DNA of 9,230 nucleotides from Candidatus Nanopelagicales bacterium (GTDB taxonomy: Bacteria; Actinomycetota; Actinomycetes; S36-B12; UBA10799). This document shows positions 1 through 7,389 of the stretch, one piece after another. Within the stretch, counting starts at the first letter, position 1. Every line of letters begins with the position of its first letter. The DNA is taken from positions 1 to 9,230 of the forward strand of contig JAUYKX010000239.1 in assembly GCA_030699055.1 (NCBI GenBank), given 5' to 3'. The translations under genes and the position numbers were made by a program. A model generated the notes under the pieces. The model did no database searches. It saw only the letters and a program-made list of their open reading frames with translations, and was not told the origin of the DNA.

Positions 1-12
1 GCCGTAGGGAAG

Positions 13-918
13 ATGTCCCTGCGGCGCCCGCGCCCGCGCCCGCGCTATGGCGAAGCTGTGGTCAGGGTGCTCCTGATCGCCGCCGCCTGCGTCTCGATTC
101 TCACCACCGTGGGCATCATCTGGTCGCTGGTCGTTCCGGCGATTGAGTTTTTCCAGGAAGTGCCGGTCACTAGCTTCCTGTTCGGCACGCAATGGTCGCC
201 GCTGTTTGCCGATCCCGAGTTCGGAGTTCTGCCCCTGGTTTCGGGGACGCTGGTGATCACCGGGATCGCTTGCGTAGTCGCCATTCCACTGGGGTTGGCT
301 GCCGCCATCTATCTTTCCGAATACGCGCGCCCCCGGGTGCGCAAGACCATTAAGCCGATTCTCGAGCTGCTTGCCGGCGTGCCGACGGTCATTTTCGGGT
401 TTTTCGCGCTCGAATTCGTCACCCAAGTAGTGCTGCAATCAATTTGGCCCCAAACCCAGGTGTTCAACGCCTTGTCAGCCGGGCTGGTTATGGGAATCAT
501 GATCATCCCCACCATCGCCTCCCTGTCAGAGGACGCGATGTCGGCCGTGCCCCACGGATTGCGTGAAGGGGCTTATGCCCTGGGCTCGACCCGCCGGCAG
601 GTGGCTACCAAAGTCGTGGTGCGGGCCGCGCTATCGGGCGTTATCGCGGCCTTCGTCCTGGGGGTGTCGCGAGCCATCGGCGAAACCATGATCGTCGCTA
701 TTGCGGCGGGACTGCAGCCCAAGTTGAGTCTTAACGTGCTGGACGGTATGCAGACCATGACCTCGTTCATCGCGGCCGCCGGGTCAGGGGACCAGCCCAC
801 CGGTTCGACTGGCTACAAGACGATCTTTGCTGTCGGCACCCTGCTGTTCCTGATGACGTTCGTCATGAACATGTTCAGCATCCGGCTAGTGCGCAAGTAT
901 CGGGAGGTGTACGAATGA
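13..918 (+). CDS. pstC: Phosphate ABC transporter permease PstC
   Basis: One of the two membrane subunits of the high-affinity phosphate importer PstSCAB; it pairs with PstA in the cytoplasmic membrane to form the phosphate channel. The 301-residue product has about six hydrophobic segments (roughly residues 16-44, 73-101, 115-140, 151-172, 204-234, 270-292). It carries the ABC-permease EAA loop at about 185-215 (EGAYALGS, then SRAIGET at 219-225), which contacts the ATPase. The N-terminus is basic and contains a short Arg-Pro repeat. The start is uncertain: the only Shine-Dalgarno-like bases (AGGGA, 6-10) lie just 2 bases before ATG 13, and the frame is open to the left edge, so the real start may be outside the window. 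It overlaps pstA by 4 bases (ATGA, 915-918). PstC rather than PstA is judged from sequence pattern and first position in the operon. Confidence 0.95.
   Translation: MSLRRPRPRPRYGEAVVRVLLIAAACVSILTTVGIIWSLVVPAIEFFQEVPVTSFLFGTQWSPLFADPEFGVLPLVSGTLVITGIACVVAIPLGLAAAIYLSEYARPRVRKTIKPILELLAGVPTVIFGFFALEFVTQVVLQSIWPQTQVFNALSAGLVMGIMIIPTIASLSEDAMSAVPHGLREGAYALGSTRRQVATKVVVRAALSGVIAAFVLGVSRAIGETMIVAIAAGLQPKLSLNVLDGMQTMTSFIAAAGSGDQPTGSTGYKTIFAVGTLLFLMTFVMNMFSIRLVRKYREVYE
902..907 (+). promoter_or_regulatory. Ribosome binding site of pstA inside pstC
   Basis: GGGAGG lies 7 bases before the pstA ATG at 915, within the last codons of pstC. It is a strong match to the anti-Shine-Dalgarno sequence and fixes the pstA start at the ATGA overlap. 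Translation of pstA can therefore be both coupled to pstC and initiated independently. Confidence 0.7.
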
Positions 919-1829
919 GCGTCACCTCGAGTACGGCGGTTGTCGATCAACTTGGCGAATTGCCGCCGGGTCATATGCAGGCCCCACCTAGATCCTGGTG
1001 GGATCGGTCCTTCCGGCCGCTCTTGCTAGCTGGCCTGTCGGTGGGAATCGTGGTCCTGGCGATTCTGCTGATCTTCATTTTTGTTTCCGGTTGGTCGCGT
1101 TTGACTCCGACGCTGTGGCAGAACATGCCCTCGATCCAATTTCCCGAGTTGGCTGGGGCCCAGTCGGCGATTATGGGGTCGATCTGGGTGATTGCCACGA
1201 CCGCTTGTATCTCCCTGCCCGTAGGCATCATGGCGGCGATCTACCTGGAGGAGTACGGCAATCCCAACGGCCGCTTTTTCCGACTGGTTGAGATCAACAT
1301 TCAGAACTTGGCAGCGGTGCCATCGATTGTCTACGGAATCCTCGGGCTCGGGGTCATCGCTCGGGCCTTGGCCCTGGGTCAAACCGTGATCACAGCGGCG
1401 ATCACCTTGTCACTGCTGGTGCTCCCGGTGGTGATCATTTCGACGAGAGAGGCCCTGCGGGCCGTCCCCCAGTCGATCCGATTCGGCTCGTTGGCGCTGG
1501 GGGCGACCAAGTGGCAGACGATCTGGAAGCAGGTACTTCCAGCCGCTCTGCCGGGGACGGCCACCGGATCCATCCTGGCTCTGTCCCGGGCGATGGGTGA
1601 AGCGGCGCCGCTGCTGTTGCTCGGCGCCGTCACGTACATCACGTTCAACCCGAGCGGCGTGATGAGTGCCTACACGGTGATGCCCATTCAGATCTACAAC
1701 TGGACCTCGCAGTCCCGCGATGAGTTTCACACGCTGGCCGCCGCGCTCTGCGTGCTGCTACTGGTGATCTTACTGATCATGAATGGCGTGGCCATATTCC
1801 TCCGCAACCGCTACCAGAGGCGCTGGTGA
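915..1829 (+). CDS. pstA: Phosphate ABC transporter permease PstA
   Basis: Second membrane subunit of the PstSCAB phosphate importer. The 304-residue protein has a soluble N-terminus of about 33 residues, then about six hydrophobic segments (roughly 34-60, 84-110, 130-150, 156-176, 208-242, 272-296). The cytoplasmic EAA loop lies at about 178-230: [20 protein letters not shown], then [13 protein letters not shown], which is typical of PstA. The ATG at 915 is chosen because it forms ATGA with the pstC stop and has GGGAGG 7 bases upstream. The gene runs into pstB with another 4-base overlap (GTGA), so the three genes should be one transcript. The length is normal for the family and no residue loss is visible. 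Confidence 0.96.
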   Translation: MSVTSSTAVVDQLGELPPGHMQAPPRSWWDRSFRPLLLAGLSVGIVVLAILLIFIFVSGWSRLTPTLWQNMPSIQFPELAGAQSAIMGSIWVIATTACISLPVGIMAAIYLEEYGNPNGRFFRLVEINIQNLAAVPSIVYGILGLGVIARALALGQTVITAAITLSLLVLPVVIISTREALRAVPQSIRFGSLALGATKWQTIWKQVLPAALPGTATGSILALSRAMGEAAPLLLLGAVTYITFNPSGVMSAYTVMPIQIYNWTSQSRDEFHTLAAALCVLLLVILLIMNGVAIFLRNRYQRRW

Positions 1830-2755
1830 AAATGTCGACGACCGCAAAACCCGATACCGAACCCCGTAATCTGGTCGGCGTGTCAGCCGACGGATCCGAC
1901 CCAGCGCCGACCCCGCGCGCCCACAGCCTGATGGATGCTCTCGTTTTTGGTCGTCCTGCTCCCTCGCCCGACTTGCTCGATCCGGTGCTGTCGCTGCGGA
2001 AAGTCCATGTTTACTACGGCGACTATGAGGCCGTTCGGGACGTAACCATGTCCATGGGCAAGAACGAAATAACCGCGTTGATCGGGCCGTCCGGTTGCGG
2101 CAAGTCGACGCTACTTCGGTGCCTCAATCGGATGAATGACCTGATTCCGGGGGCCCGGGTCGCCGGTGACATTCGTTACCACGACATCGACATCTACCAG
2201 CCGGACGTGGATCCGATCGAACTGCGACGCCGGGTCGGAATGGTCTTCCAGAAGCCGAATCCGTTTCCGAAGTCGATTTTCGACAACGTGGCCTACGGGC
2301 CGCGGGTTCAAGGGGTGAAGAAGTCGGAACTCGCCGACATCGTCGAGGAGTCCCTGCGCCATGCCGTTCTCTGGGACGAGGTCAAGGCCAAGCTCAAGGA
2401 AAGTGGGCTCGCTTTGTCGGGCGGGCAACAGCAGAGGCTCTGCATCGCCAGGTGCATCGCGGTCAAACCCGATGTGATTCTGATGGATGAGCCATGCGCC
2501 TCCTTGGATCCGATCGCCACGCAGCGCATCGAAGATCTGATGCGGGCGCTCGCCGCCGACTACACGATCGTGATCGTCACCCACAACATGCAGCAGGCGG
2601 CGCGGGTATCGGATCGCACGGCATTCTTCACGGCCGAGTTGGATGACGCCGGAGTCCGCCATGGTCGGCTGGTTGAGTTCGATGTAACGAACAAGATCTT
2701 CACGAGTCCGGCGGACGGGCGCACCGAAGCGTACGTGTCGGGCCGCTTCGGCTGA
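1826..2755 (+). CDS. pstB: Phosphate ABC transporter ATP-binding protein PstB
   Basis: Cytoplasmic ATPase that drives phosphate import through PstCA. All ABC motifs are present: Walker [10 protein letters not shown] (87-95), Q-loop with the PstB-typical FQKPNPFP (141-148), signature LSGGQQQR (197-204), Walker B VILMDEP (217-223), D-loop SLD (226-228) and switch His253 in VTHNMQQA. At 309 residues it is longer than the usual 250-260. The excess is a polar, Pro/Ala-rich N-terminus of about 52 residues before the first core strand ([12 protein letters not shown]). The start is either GTG 1826 (GTGA overlap with pstA) or ATG 1832, two codons later; AGAGG at 1816-1820 suits either. A Met at residue 36 would give a shorter protein, but I see no good ribosome site for it. 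The stop codon abuts the stop of the converging mutT1 gene. No phoU follows. Confidence 0.97.
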   Translation: MKMSTTAKPDTEPRNLVGVSADGSDPAPTPRAHSLMDALVFGRPAPSPDLLDPVLSLRKVHVYYGDYEAVRDVTMSMGKNEITALIGPSGCGKSTLLRCLNRMNDLIPGARVAGDIRYHDIDIYQPDVDPIELRRRVGMVFQKPNPFPKSIFDNVAYGPRVQGVKKSELADIVEESLRHAVLWDEVKAKLKESGLALSGGQQQRLCIARCIAVKPDVILMDEPCASLDPIATQRIEDLMRALAADYTIVIVTHNMQQAARVSDRTAFFTAELDDAGVRHGRLVEFDVTNKIFTSPADGRTEAYVSGRFG

Positions 2756-3670
2756 TCAGATTTCGTGGCGTTCGACAGCGGTCAGGCGAACCCGGTCCCG
2801 GGGGCCGAAAGTGCGGTGGAGCACGATGAAAGCCCCCGGAGGCAGCCCCGGGCCGAGCAGCGATAGCAGGTCGGAGCCCAGATCAGAGTCCAGCTCGGCG
2901 AGAAGTCGGGGAAGTAGGGGACGGTGGGTGCAAACGACCATGGGTTCTCTCACACGCAGCAACTGGCTGATTCGCCGGGATCCGGGACGTTGGTCGGTCT
3001 CGAATCCCCGCTCGCTCAAGGCCGATTCCGGCCGAATCTTGATCCGCGCCGATCGGGCGAACGGCCGTACGGTGTCAATGCATCGCTGGGCATCCGACGA
3101 GTACACCGAATCCATTCCGAACGCGGTGAGCACGTTGACCAGCCTGCGGGCATCGCGTTTGCCGCCGGATGTCAGTGGTCGGAGTGAGTCCTTCTCCTTG
3201 CCCCAGCGGGCTCGGCGGAGTGCCTGGGCATGCCGAAGAATGATCATTGGAGTGGTTCGAGGCGTGGCCACGGCCCGTCGGATCAACTCACGATCGCGCG
3301 GGTACGTGAGCTTCTTCATGGCCGCTTCGGGGCGCAGCCATTCGAGGCGGTCGATCTCGGAATTGGGGCGGAACCCGGGTCCGCCCGCCACAAGCCGGCC
3401 GACCCAGTAGTCGACTCGTTTGAGTCGGCCCTCGACTCGATACAACTGGGCTGGCAAACCTGGACCCAGTTCTACGTGCTGCCCGCTTTCCTCGATGGTT
3501 TCCCGCCACGCGGCGGCGATCGCGTGCTCGTCGGGGTCCAACTTTCCCTTGGGCAGTGACCAGTCGCGCTGAGTCGGCCGGTGAACCAGACAGACCCGCA
3601 CATCCCGTCCCGATCCGCGCAGCAGGACGGTGCCTGCGGCGAATATCTCTGGTACTTCGGGCTTGGCCAT
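2756..3670 (-). CDS. mutT1: MutT1-like Nudix hydrolase fused to a histidine phosphatase domain
   Basis: Two-domain protein of 304 residues. The N-terminal Nudix domain (about 5-135) carries the Nudix box: G42, E48, R56-E57, E60-E61 and G63 in the GX5EX7REUXEEXGU pattern, with Thr58 and Gln64 at the two positions that are usually hydrophobic. The C-terminal half (about 140-300) is a histidine-phosphatase (SixA/phosphoglycerate mutase) domain: LRHAQA with catalytic His147, SSDAQRCIDT (191-200), a conserved acid near Glu220 and CTHRP with His249. This is the architecture of mycobacterial MutT1, which hydrolyses 8-oxo-(d)GTP and diadenosine polyphosphates; that activity is inferred by family. It is the last gene of the ppk1 cluster, 12 bases after the CYTH-CHAD stop, and as I recall mutT1 also adjoins ppk1 in Mycobacterium. 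The ATG at 3670 has only a weak GAAGA upstream, so translational coupling is likely. Its stop touches the pstB stop. Confidence 0.9.
   Translation of the reverse strand: MAKPEVPEIFAAGTVLLRGSGRDVRVCLVHRPTQRDWSLPKGKLDPDEHAIAAAWRETIEESGQHVELGPGLPAQLYRVEGRLKRVDYWVGRLVAGGPGFRPNSEIDRLEWLRPEAAMKKLTYPRDRELIRRAVATPRTTPMIILRHAQALRRARWGKEKDSLRPLTSGGKRDARRLVNVLTAFGMDSVYSSDAQRCIDTVRPFARSARIKIRPESALSERGFETDQRPGSRRISQLLRVREPMVVCTHRPLLPRLLAELDSDLGSDLLSLLGPGLPPGAFIVLHRTFGPRDRVRLTAVERHEI
2798..2839. repeat. Inverted repeat just past the pstB stop, possible transcript end
   Basis: CCGGGGGC (2798-2805) pairs with GCCCCCGG (2832-2839). The 26-base interior contains a smaller stem, GTGC (2811-2814) with GCAC (2821-2824). 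The element starts 43 bases after the pstB stop and lies inside the mutT1 coding region on the other strand. Because pstB and mutT1 have no bases between them, any hairpin that ends the pst transcript must lie inside mutT1, which makes this a candidate. There is no T-run, so classical intrinsic termination is not supported, and chance pairing in GC-rich DNA is possible. Confidence 0.3.
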
Positions 3671-3682
3671 GGGTTGTCTTCG

Positions 3683-5209
3683 CTAGACCAGGGTCAACCG
3701 GTCATGGACTTCTTCCACCTGCGGCCACACCCGTTGGAACTCCAGTCGGGCGTGCAGCTCCTCCTCGAACTCGTGCTCGTGCAACAGGCCGAGGGCGAAC
3801 CCGGTCCGACCGTCGACCGAGTCGACCTGGGCCATTTCCCGCAGGACGTCCTGGGCCACGCACGCATCCTGGTGTTCTCCCAGCAGTTCGGTGACCTGCT
3901 CCAAAGCGCGGGACAATTCGCGGGCCGGGCCGCCGAACACGCTGACCACCGCTTCGGCGGAGTAGCGGGCCCTTTTGGCGGCGATCCGAGCTTCATGCCA
4001 GTCCTGGGCAGGTCCCGACAGTTCCAACCGCTCGACGCGATCTGCCAGGCGTCGGTACGCGCGCTCGACCAGTCGCGGAAAGACTCGGCGGGCCGGTTTG
4101 GTTGATTTTGGCGTCAGCATGGGCTGACGGGCGGCTTCGACCAGCAGGTCGAGAAGCTCAACGTGGCGGCGAGTCGACAGGGAGGCGATTGCATGCTCAC
4201 GCGCTTCGTCAAGCCGGGTCCGCAGCCGGGGGTCGATGACGGCGCGGACGACTTTCGCGTCGTCGCCTCCGAGGTTGTCGGCGTCCCGGTCCAGTCGCTC
4301 GAGCAGGACTTCCGTGTCTCTGGCCAAACCCAGCTCGCCGGCTGCCCAACCCAGCTCGGCACGGAGTTTGTCGGCCCATTCGGGGTCAACCAAAGGGCCG
4401 AAAGCCTTCAGTGCGCTGCGTAGCCGACGGGCCGACACCCGCATCTGGTGAACAGCGTCGGGCAGGTCTCGCCTGACGCCGATGTCATGTTGGATGAAGG
4501 CCCGGGCGTAACGACGCAGCAGCGAGACGATCAAATCCCCGGCAGGCTGATCGGGAGTGACCGGCTCGGCTTCCAGTACGTCCGGTGGCTCGTGCGTCAC
4601 CGGTCCCAGGGCGGCCGCGGCCTTTGATTCCTGCACGGGCTCGGCCCCGGCGGCGATCAAGGCCTCAACTACTGGGGTCAGATCGGCCCCGGCCACCTGT
4701 TCCTCGACCTCGATTTCCCTGAAACGCATGACCAGGGCCTCGTCGTCCATCACTGACACGAGGTCGTCGGTCAGTTCGGCGAATTCGGTCCCGAGCGAAT
4801 CGATCAGAGCAAACGGCTTCCGCTCCGTTCGGAGTTCCACAATGGCCGTGAGCCGACCGCTGCGGGTCAAAGGCAGCACAATGTTCGCCAGCGATTCCGG
4901 CACTTGGCCCTTCTCGCCGGCCGATAACGGCATCCGCACTTCGTCGCGGGTAGTGCCATCTCCACCGGCGACCGGAAGCTTGAGATGCCAACCGGCGTCC
5001 TCGCCGCCTTCTCGGCGGCGCAGGGTCACTCCCCACCGGAACAGGCGCAGATCCTCGATGTCGTAGTAGACGGCATGGAGATGACGCACCTCCTGTTGCT
5101 CGATACGGGCGACGCCAGAGCTTTCGGGAGAAAAATCAGGCAGCCGAAACTTGCCGTGTACCCGCAACTTGCGCTCGACCTCGCGGACGGTCACTGGTGA
5201 TTCACTCAT
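3683..5209 (-). CDS. CYTH and CHAD domain protein
   Basis: Predicted cytoplasmic protein of 508 residues with two domains. The N-terminal CYTH (triphosphate tunnel metalloenzyme) domain spans about 4-200. It has the signature ExExK as E10-x-E12-x-K14, then [19 protein letters not shown] (48-66), WHLKLP (74-79) and later acidic or basic strand residues such as EIEVEE (165-170). A Pro/Glu-rich linker (about 203-222) leads to the alpha-helical CHAD domain (about 225-505), with its two basic helices [14 protein letters not shown] (254-267) and [16 protein letters not shown] (405-420). CYTH enzymes act on triphosphate-containing compounds, and CHAD domains bind inorganic polyphosphate through these His/Arg/Lys helices. 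The gene shares an ATGA (5206-5209) with the ppk1 stop, so both are probably made together. AAGGGG about 10 bases upstream may serve as ribosome site. Its substrate is not established: tripolyphosphatase or polyphosphate-granule partner are both plausible. Confidence 0.93.
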   Translation of the reverse strand: MSESPVTVREVERKLRVHGKFRLPDFSPESSGVARIEQQEVRHLHAVYYDIEDLRLFRWGVTLRRREGGEDAGWHLKLPVAGGDGTTRDEVRMPLSAGEKGQVPESLANIVLPLTRSGRLTAIVELRTERKPFALIDSLGTEFAELTDDLVSVMDDEALVMRFREIEVEEQVAGADLTPVVEALIAAGAEPVQESKAAAALGPVTHEPPDVLEAEPVTPDQPAGDLIVSLLRRYARAFIQHDIGVRRDLPDAVHQMRVSARRLRSALKAFGPLVDPEWADKLRAELGWAAGELGLARDTEVLLERLDRDADNLGGDDAKVVRAVIDPRLRTRLDEAREHAIASLSTRRHVELLDLLVEAARQPMLTPKSTKPARRVFPRLVERAYRRLADRVERLELSGPAQDWHEARIAAKRARYSAEAVVSVFGGPARELSRALEQVTELLGEHQDACVAQDVLREMAQVDSVDGRTGFALGLLHEHEFEEELHARLEFQRVWPQVEEVHDRLTLV

Positions 5210-7287
5210 GAGGCGGGTACCCCTTTCCGCTGGTGCAGATTGATCACGTATTCCTGGACGTCAACCAGCGGTTGACCGCTGTCATCGAACTTGTGTCGCT
5301 CCCACGTGGCGTCCGGGTGAAGGTGCCAAGACGAAACCTTGTCCGACATGCCCAGGTCGAGTAGGGCGGAAAGCTCGGCGATCTGGCCTTGATCGGAAAT
5401 CCGGATCAAAGCCTCCACCCGGCGGTCGAGGTTGCGATGCATCAGATCAGCCGATCCGATGAATACTTCGATGTCCCCACCGTTGGCGAATTCGTAGACG
5501 CGCGAATGTTCCAGGAATCGACCCAGAATGCTGCGCACCCTCACAGTCTCGCTCAGGCCGGCGACCCCCGGCCTCAGGGCGCAGATTCCGCGAATCCAGA
5601 GTTCCACCGGAACACCCGCCCGGGAGGCGCGATACAGCGCGTCTATGCACGCCTCATCGACGATGGCGTTGGCCTTGAACCTGATTCGCGCCGGCTTGCC
5701 TGCCCGATGGTGTTCGATCTCGCGCTCGATCCGGCTCACCAGCCCTGACCTGATCGAATGAGGTGCCACCAACAGCCGTCGGTAGTCGGTGCTCAACGAA
5801 TACCCGGAGAGACGGTTGAACAGCTGCCCCACATCGGCGCCGACATCCGGGTCGCATGTCAACAGGCCGAGATCCTCGTACAGGCGGGCCGTCTTGGAGT
5901 GATAGTTGCCGGTACCGATGTGGCAATAGCGCCGTAGTACCGACCCTTCCTCGCGCACGACCATGGACAGTTTGCAATGCGTCTTGAGTCCAACCAACCC
6001 GTACACCACATGGACGCCCGCTCGCTCCAGTTTCCGGGCCCAGGAAATGTTCGCCTGCTCGTCGAACCGAGCTTTGATCTCCACCAGGGCCATGACCTGT
6101 TTACCCGCCTGGGCGGCATCGATCAGAGCATCGACGATCGGTGAGTCACCGGACGTCCGGTACAACGTCTGCTTGATCGCCACGACCTTTGGGTCGGTGG
6201 CCGCCTGTTCCAGAAAGCGCTGCACGCTGGTAGCGAACGAATCATAGGGATGGTGCAAAAGCACGTCGCCCCGGCGCATTGCGTCGAGCACGTCGGGGGC
6301 GGACGCCGTCTCCACGCCCGCGAGTTGCTGGTTGGTCTTGGGGACGAAAGCCGGGTACTTCAGATCGTCTCGGTCTATGCCGGTCAATGCCCACAGCCCG
6401 GTCAGATCCAGTGGACCGGGCAGGCGGAAGACCTCGGCCTGCGAAATTCCGAGCTCGCGCACGAGCAGCTCGAGGACACCGGTGTCGATCGATTCCTCCA
6501 CCTCAAGGCGTACCGGTGGGCCGAATCGGCGGCGCATCAGCTCCCGTTCGAGGGCCTGCAGCAAGTTCTCGGCGTCGTCTTCCTCGACCTCCAGATCCTC
6601 GTTGCGAGTGACCCGGAATGTGTGGTGCTGTTCGATCAGCATGCCGGGGAACAGTCGGTCCAGATGGGCGGCGATCACGTCCTCCAGTGGTACGAACCGC
6701 TGTGGACCGACGGTGACGAATCGGGTCAGCGTTTCGGGCACCTTCACCCGGGCGAACAGGGACTCGCCGGAGTTCGGGTTGCGGATCATGACGGCCAGAC
6801 TCAGGGACAAGCCCGAGATGTAGGGGAAGGGGTGCGCGGGATCGACGGCCAGCGGCGTGAGAACCGGGTATACCCGCTCGTCGAACAGCACTGACAGTTC
6901 CGCCTGCTCCATCTCGCCCAGGTCATCCCAGCGCACCAGCTCGATGTTTTCCTCCGCCAGCGCGGGCAGAAGCTCATGGTGAAGGCAGTGGGCATGCCTG
7001 ATCATCAAATCGTGGCTGCGCTTGAGTACCGCATCGAGCACCTCTCGGGGCATCAGGCCGCTGGCTGCCCGGACCGCGATACCGGTTGCGATGCGACGAC
7101 GAAGGCCCGCAACCCGCACCATGAAGAACTCGTCGAGATTCCCGGCGAAGATGGCGAGAAACTTGGCTCGTTCGAGCAGGGGAATGTCGGCATCCTCCGC
7201 CAACTCCAGTACCCGCTGATTGAACTCCAGCCAGGACAACTCCCGATCGATGAATCGGTTAGCAGGGAGATCGGAATCAGGGGACAT
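5206..7287 (-). CDS. ppk1: Polyphosphate kinase 1
   Basis: Makes long-chain inorganic polyphosphate from ATP, reversibly, through a phosphohistidine. The 693-residue product has normal family length and all landmarks: N-terminal domain starting [20 protein letters not shown] (11-30) and [16 protein letters not shown] (50-65), HHPYDSF (345-351), IKQTLYRT (371-378), the autophosphorylated His456 in [19 protein letters not shown], the second essential His594 in [10 protein letters not shown], and [15 protein letters not shown] (611-625). The ATG at 7287 opens directly on the conserved N-terminus, but I see no convincing ribosome site before it. It is first in a cluster with CYTH-CHAD (4-base overlap) and mutT1. 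mshD lies 91 bases upstream on the same strand, so ppk1 could be read from mshD or from its own promoter, which I could not identify. The phosphate importer genes converge on this cluster. Confidence 0.98.
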   Translation of the reverse strand: MSPDSDLPANRFIDRELSWLEFNQRVLELAEDADIPLLERAKFLAIFAGNLDEFFMVRVAGLRRRIATGIAVRAASGLMPREVLDAVLKRSHDLMIRHAHCLHHELLPALAEENIELVRWDDLGEMEQAELSVLFDERVYPVLTPLAVDPAHPFPYISGLSLSLAVMIRNPNSGESLFARVKVPETLTRFVTVGPQRFVPLEDVIAAHLDRLFPGMLIEQHHTFRVTRNEDLEVEEDDAENLLQALERELMRRRFGPPVRLEVEESIDTGVLELLVRELGISQAEVFRLPGPLDLTGLWALTGIDRDDLKYPAFVPKTNQQLAGVETASAPDVLDAMRRGDVLLHHPYDSFATSVQRFLEQAATDPKVVAIKQTLYRTSGDSPIVDALIDAAQAGKQVMALVEIKARFDEQANISWARKLERAGVHVVYGLVGLKTHCKLSMVVREEGSVLRRYCHIGTGNYHSKTARLYEDLGLLTCDPDVGADVGQLFNRLSGYSLSTDYRRLLVAPHSIRSGLVSRIEREIEHHRAGKPARIRFKANAIVDEACIDALYRASRAGVPVELWIRGICALRPGVAGLSETVRVRSILGRFLEHSRVYEFANGGDIEVFIGSADLMHRNLDRRVEALIRISDQGQIAELSALLDLGMSDKVSSWHLHPDATWERHKFDDSGQPLVDVQEYVINLHQRKGVPAS

Positions 7288-7370
7288 GGGCCAAGCCTGC
7301 CAGACGGTCGAACCCGCGGCCCGCGTTCGCGGCGCGAGGTCGCGGGACCTTGGCGGTCGGGGGTCTCGAC
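7288..7370. other. mshD-ppk1 intergenic stretch with small GC-rich hairpins
   Basis: This holds most of the 91 bases between the mshD stop and the ppk1 start. There are two short inverted repeats: CCGCG/CGCGG (7321-7325 with 7328-7332) and AGGTC/GACCT (7337-7341 with 7346-7350). I see no T-run, no convincing -10/-35 pair on the minus strand and no clear Shine-Dalgarno before ppk1. Regulation of ppk1 from here is plausible but not shown by the sequence. Confidence 0.35.
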
Positions 7371-7389
7371 TGGTCGGCTCAGCCGACCA
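7371..7389 (-). terminator. Palindrome over the mshD stop codon, candidate terminator hairpin
   Basis: TGGTCGGCT (7371-7379) is a perfect inverse of AGCCGACCA (7381-7389), with one central base. In the minus-strand mRNA this folds into an 8-base-pair stem whose 3-base loop is exactly the mshD stop codon TGA. No U-run follows, so it would be a U-less hairpin, if a terminator at all. It could also protect the 3' end of the mshD message or be a protein-binding palindrome. Confidence 0.35.

Noticed and set aside
624..651. 7-base inverted repeat GGCCGCG/CGCGGCC in pstC
   Set aside because: Short arms, a 14-base loop and position mid-gene make chance the better explanation.
2111..2662. 183-codon open frame on the minus strand
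   Set aside because: It is antisense to the ABC motifs of pstB, which are clearly the coding strand.
2785..3807. 14-base direct repeat GGCGAACCCGGTCC at 2785-2798 and 3794-3807
   Set aside because: The two copies are in different reading frames of different genes, with no flanking similarity, so it is probably chance in GC-rich DNA.
3581..4105. 174-codon open frame on the plus strand
   Set aside because: It lies wholly opposite the CYTH-CHAD and mutT1 genes, which have full domain support. Its residue composition is typical of an antisense shadow in GC-rich DNA, and it has no recognisable motif.
6250..6894. 214-codon open frame on the plus strand
   Set aside because: It lies opposite a conserved part of ppk1 and resembles no family I know; long antisense frames are expected at this GC content.
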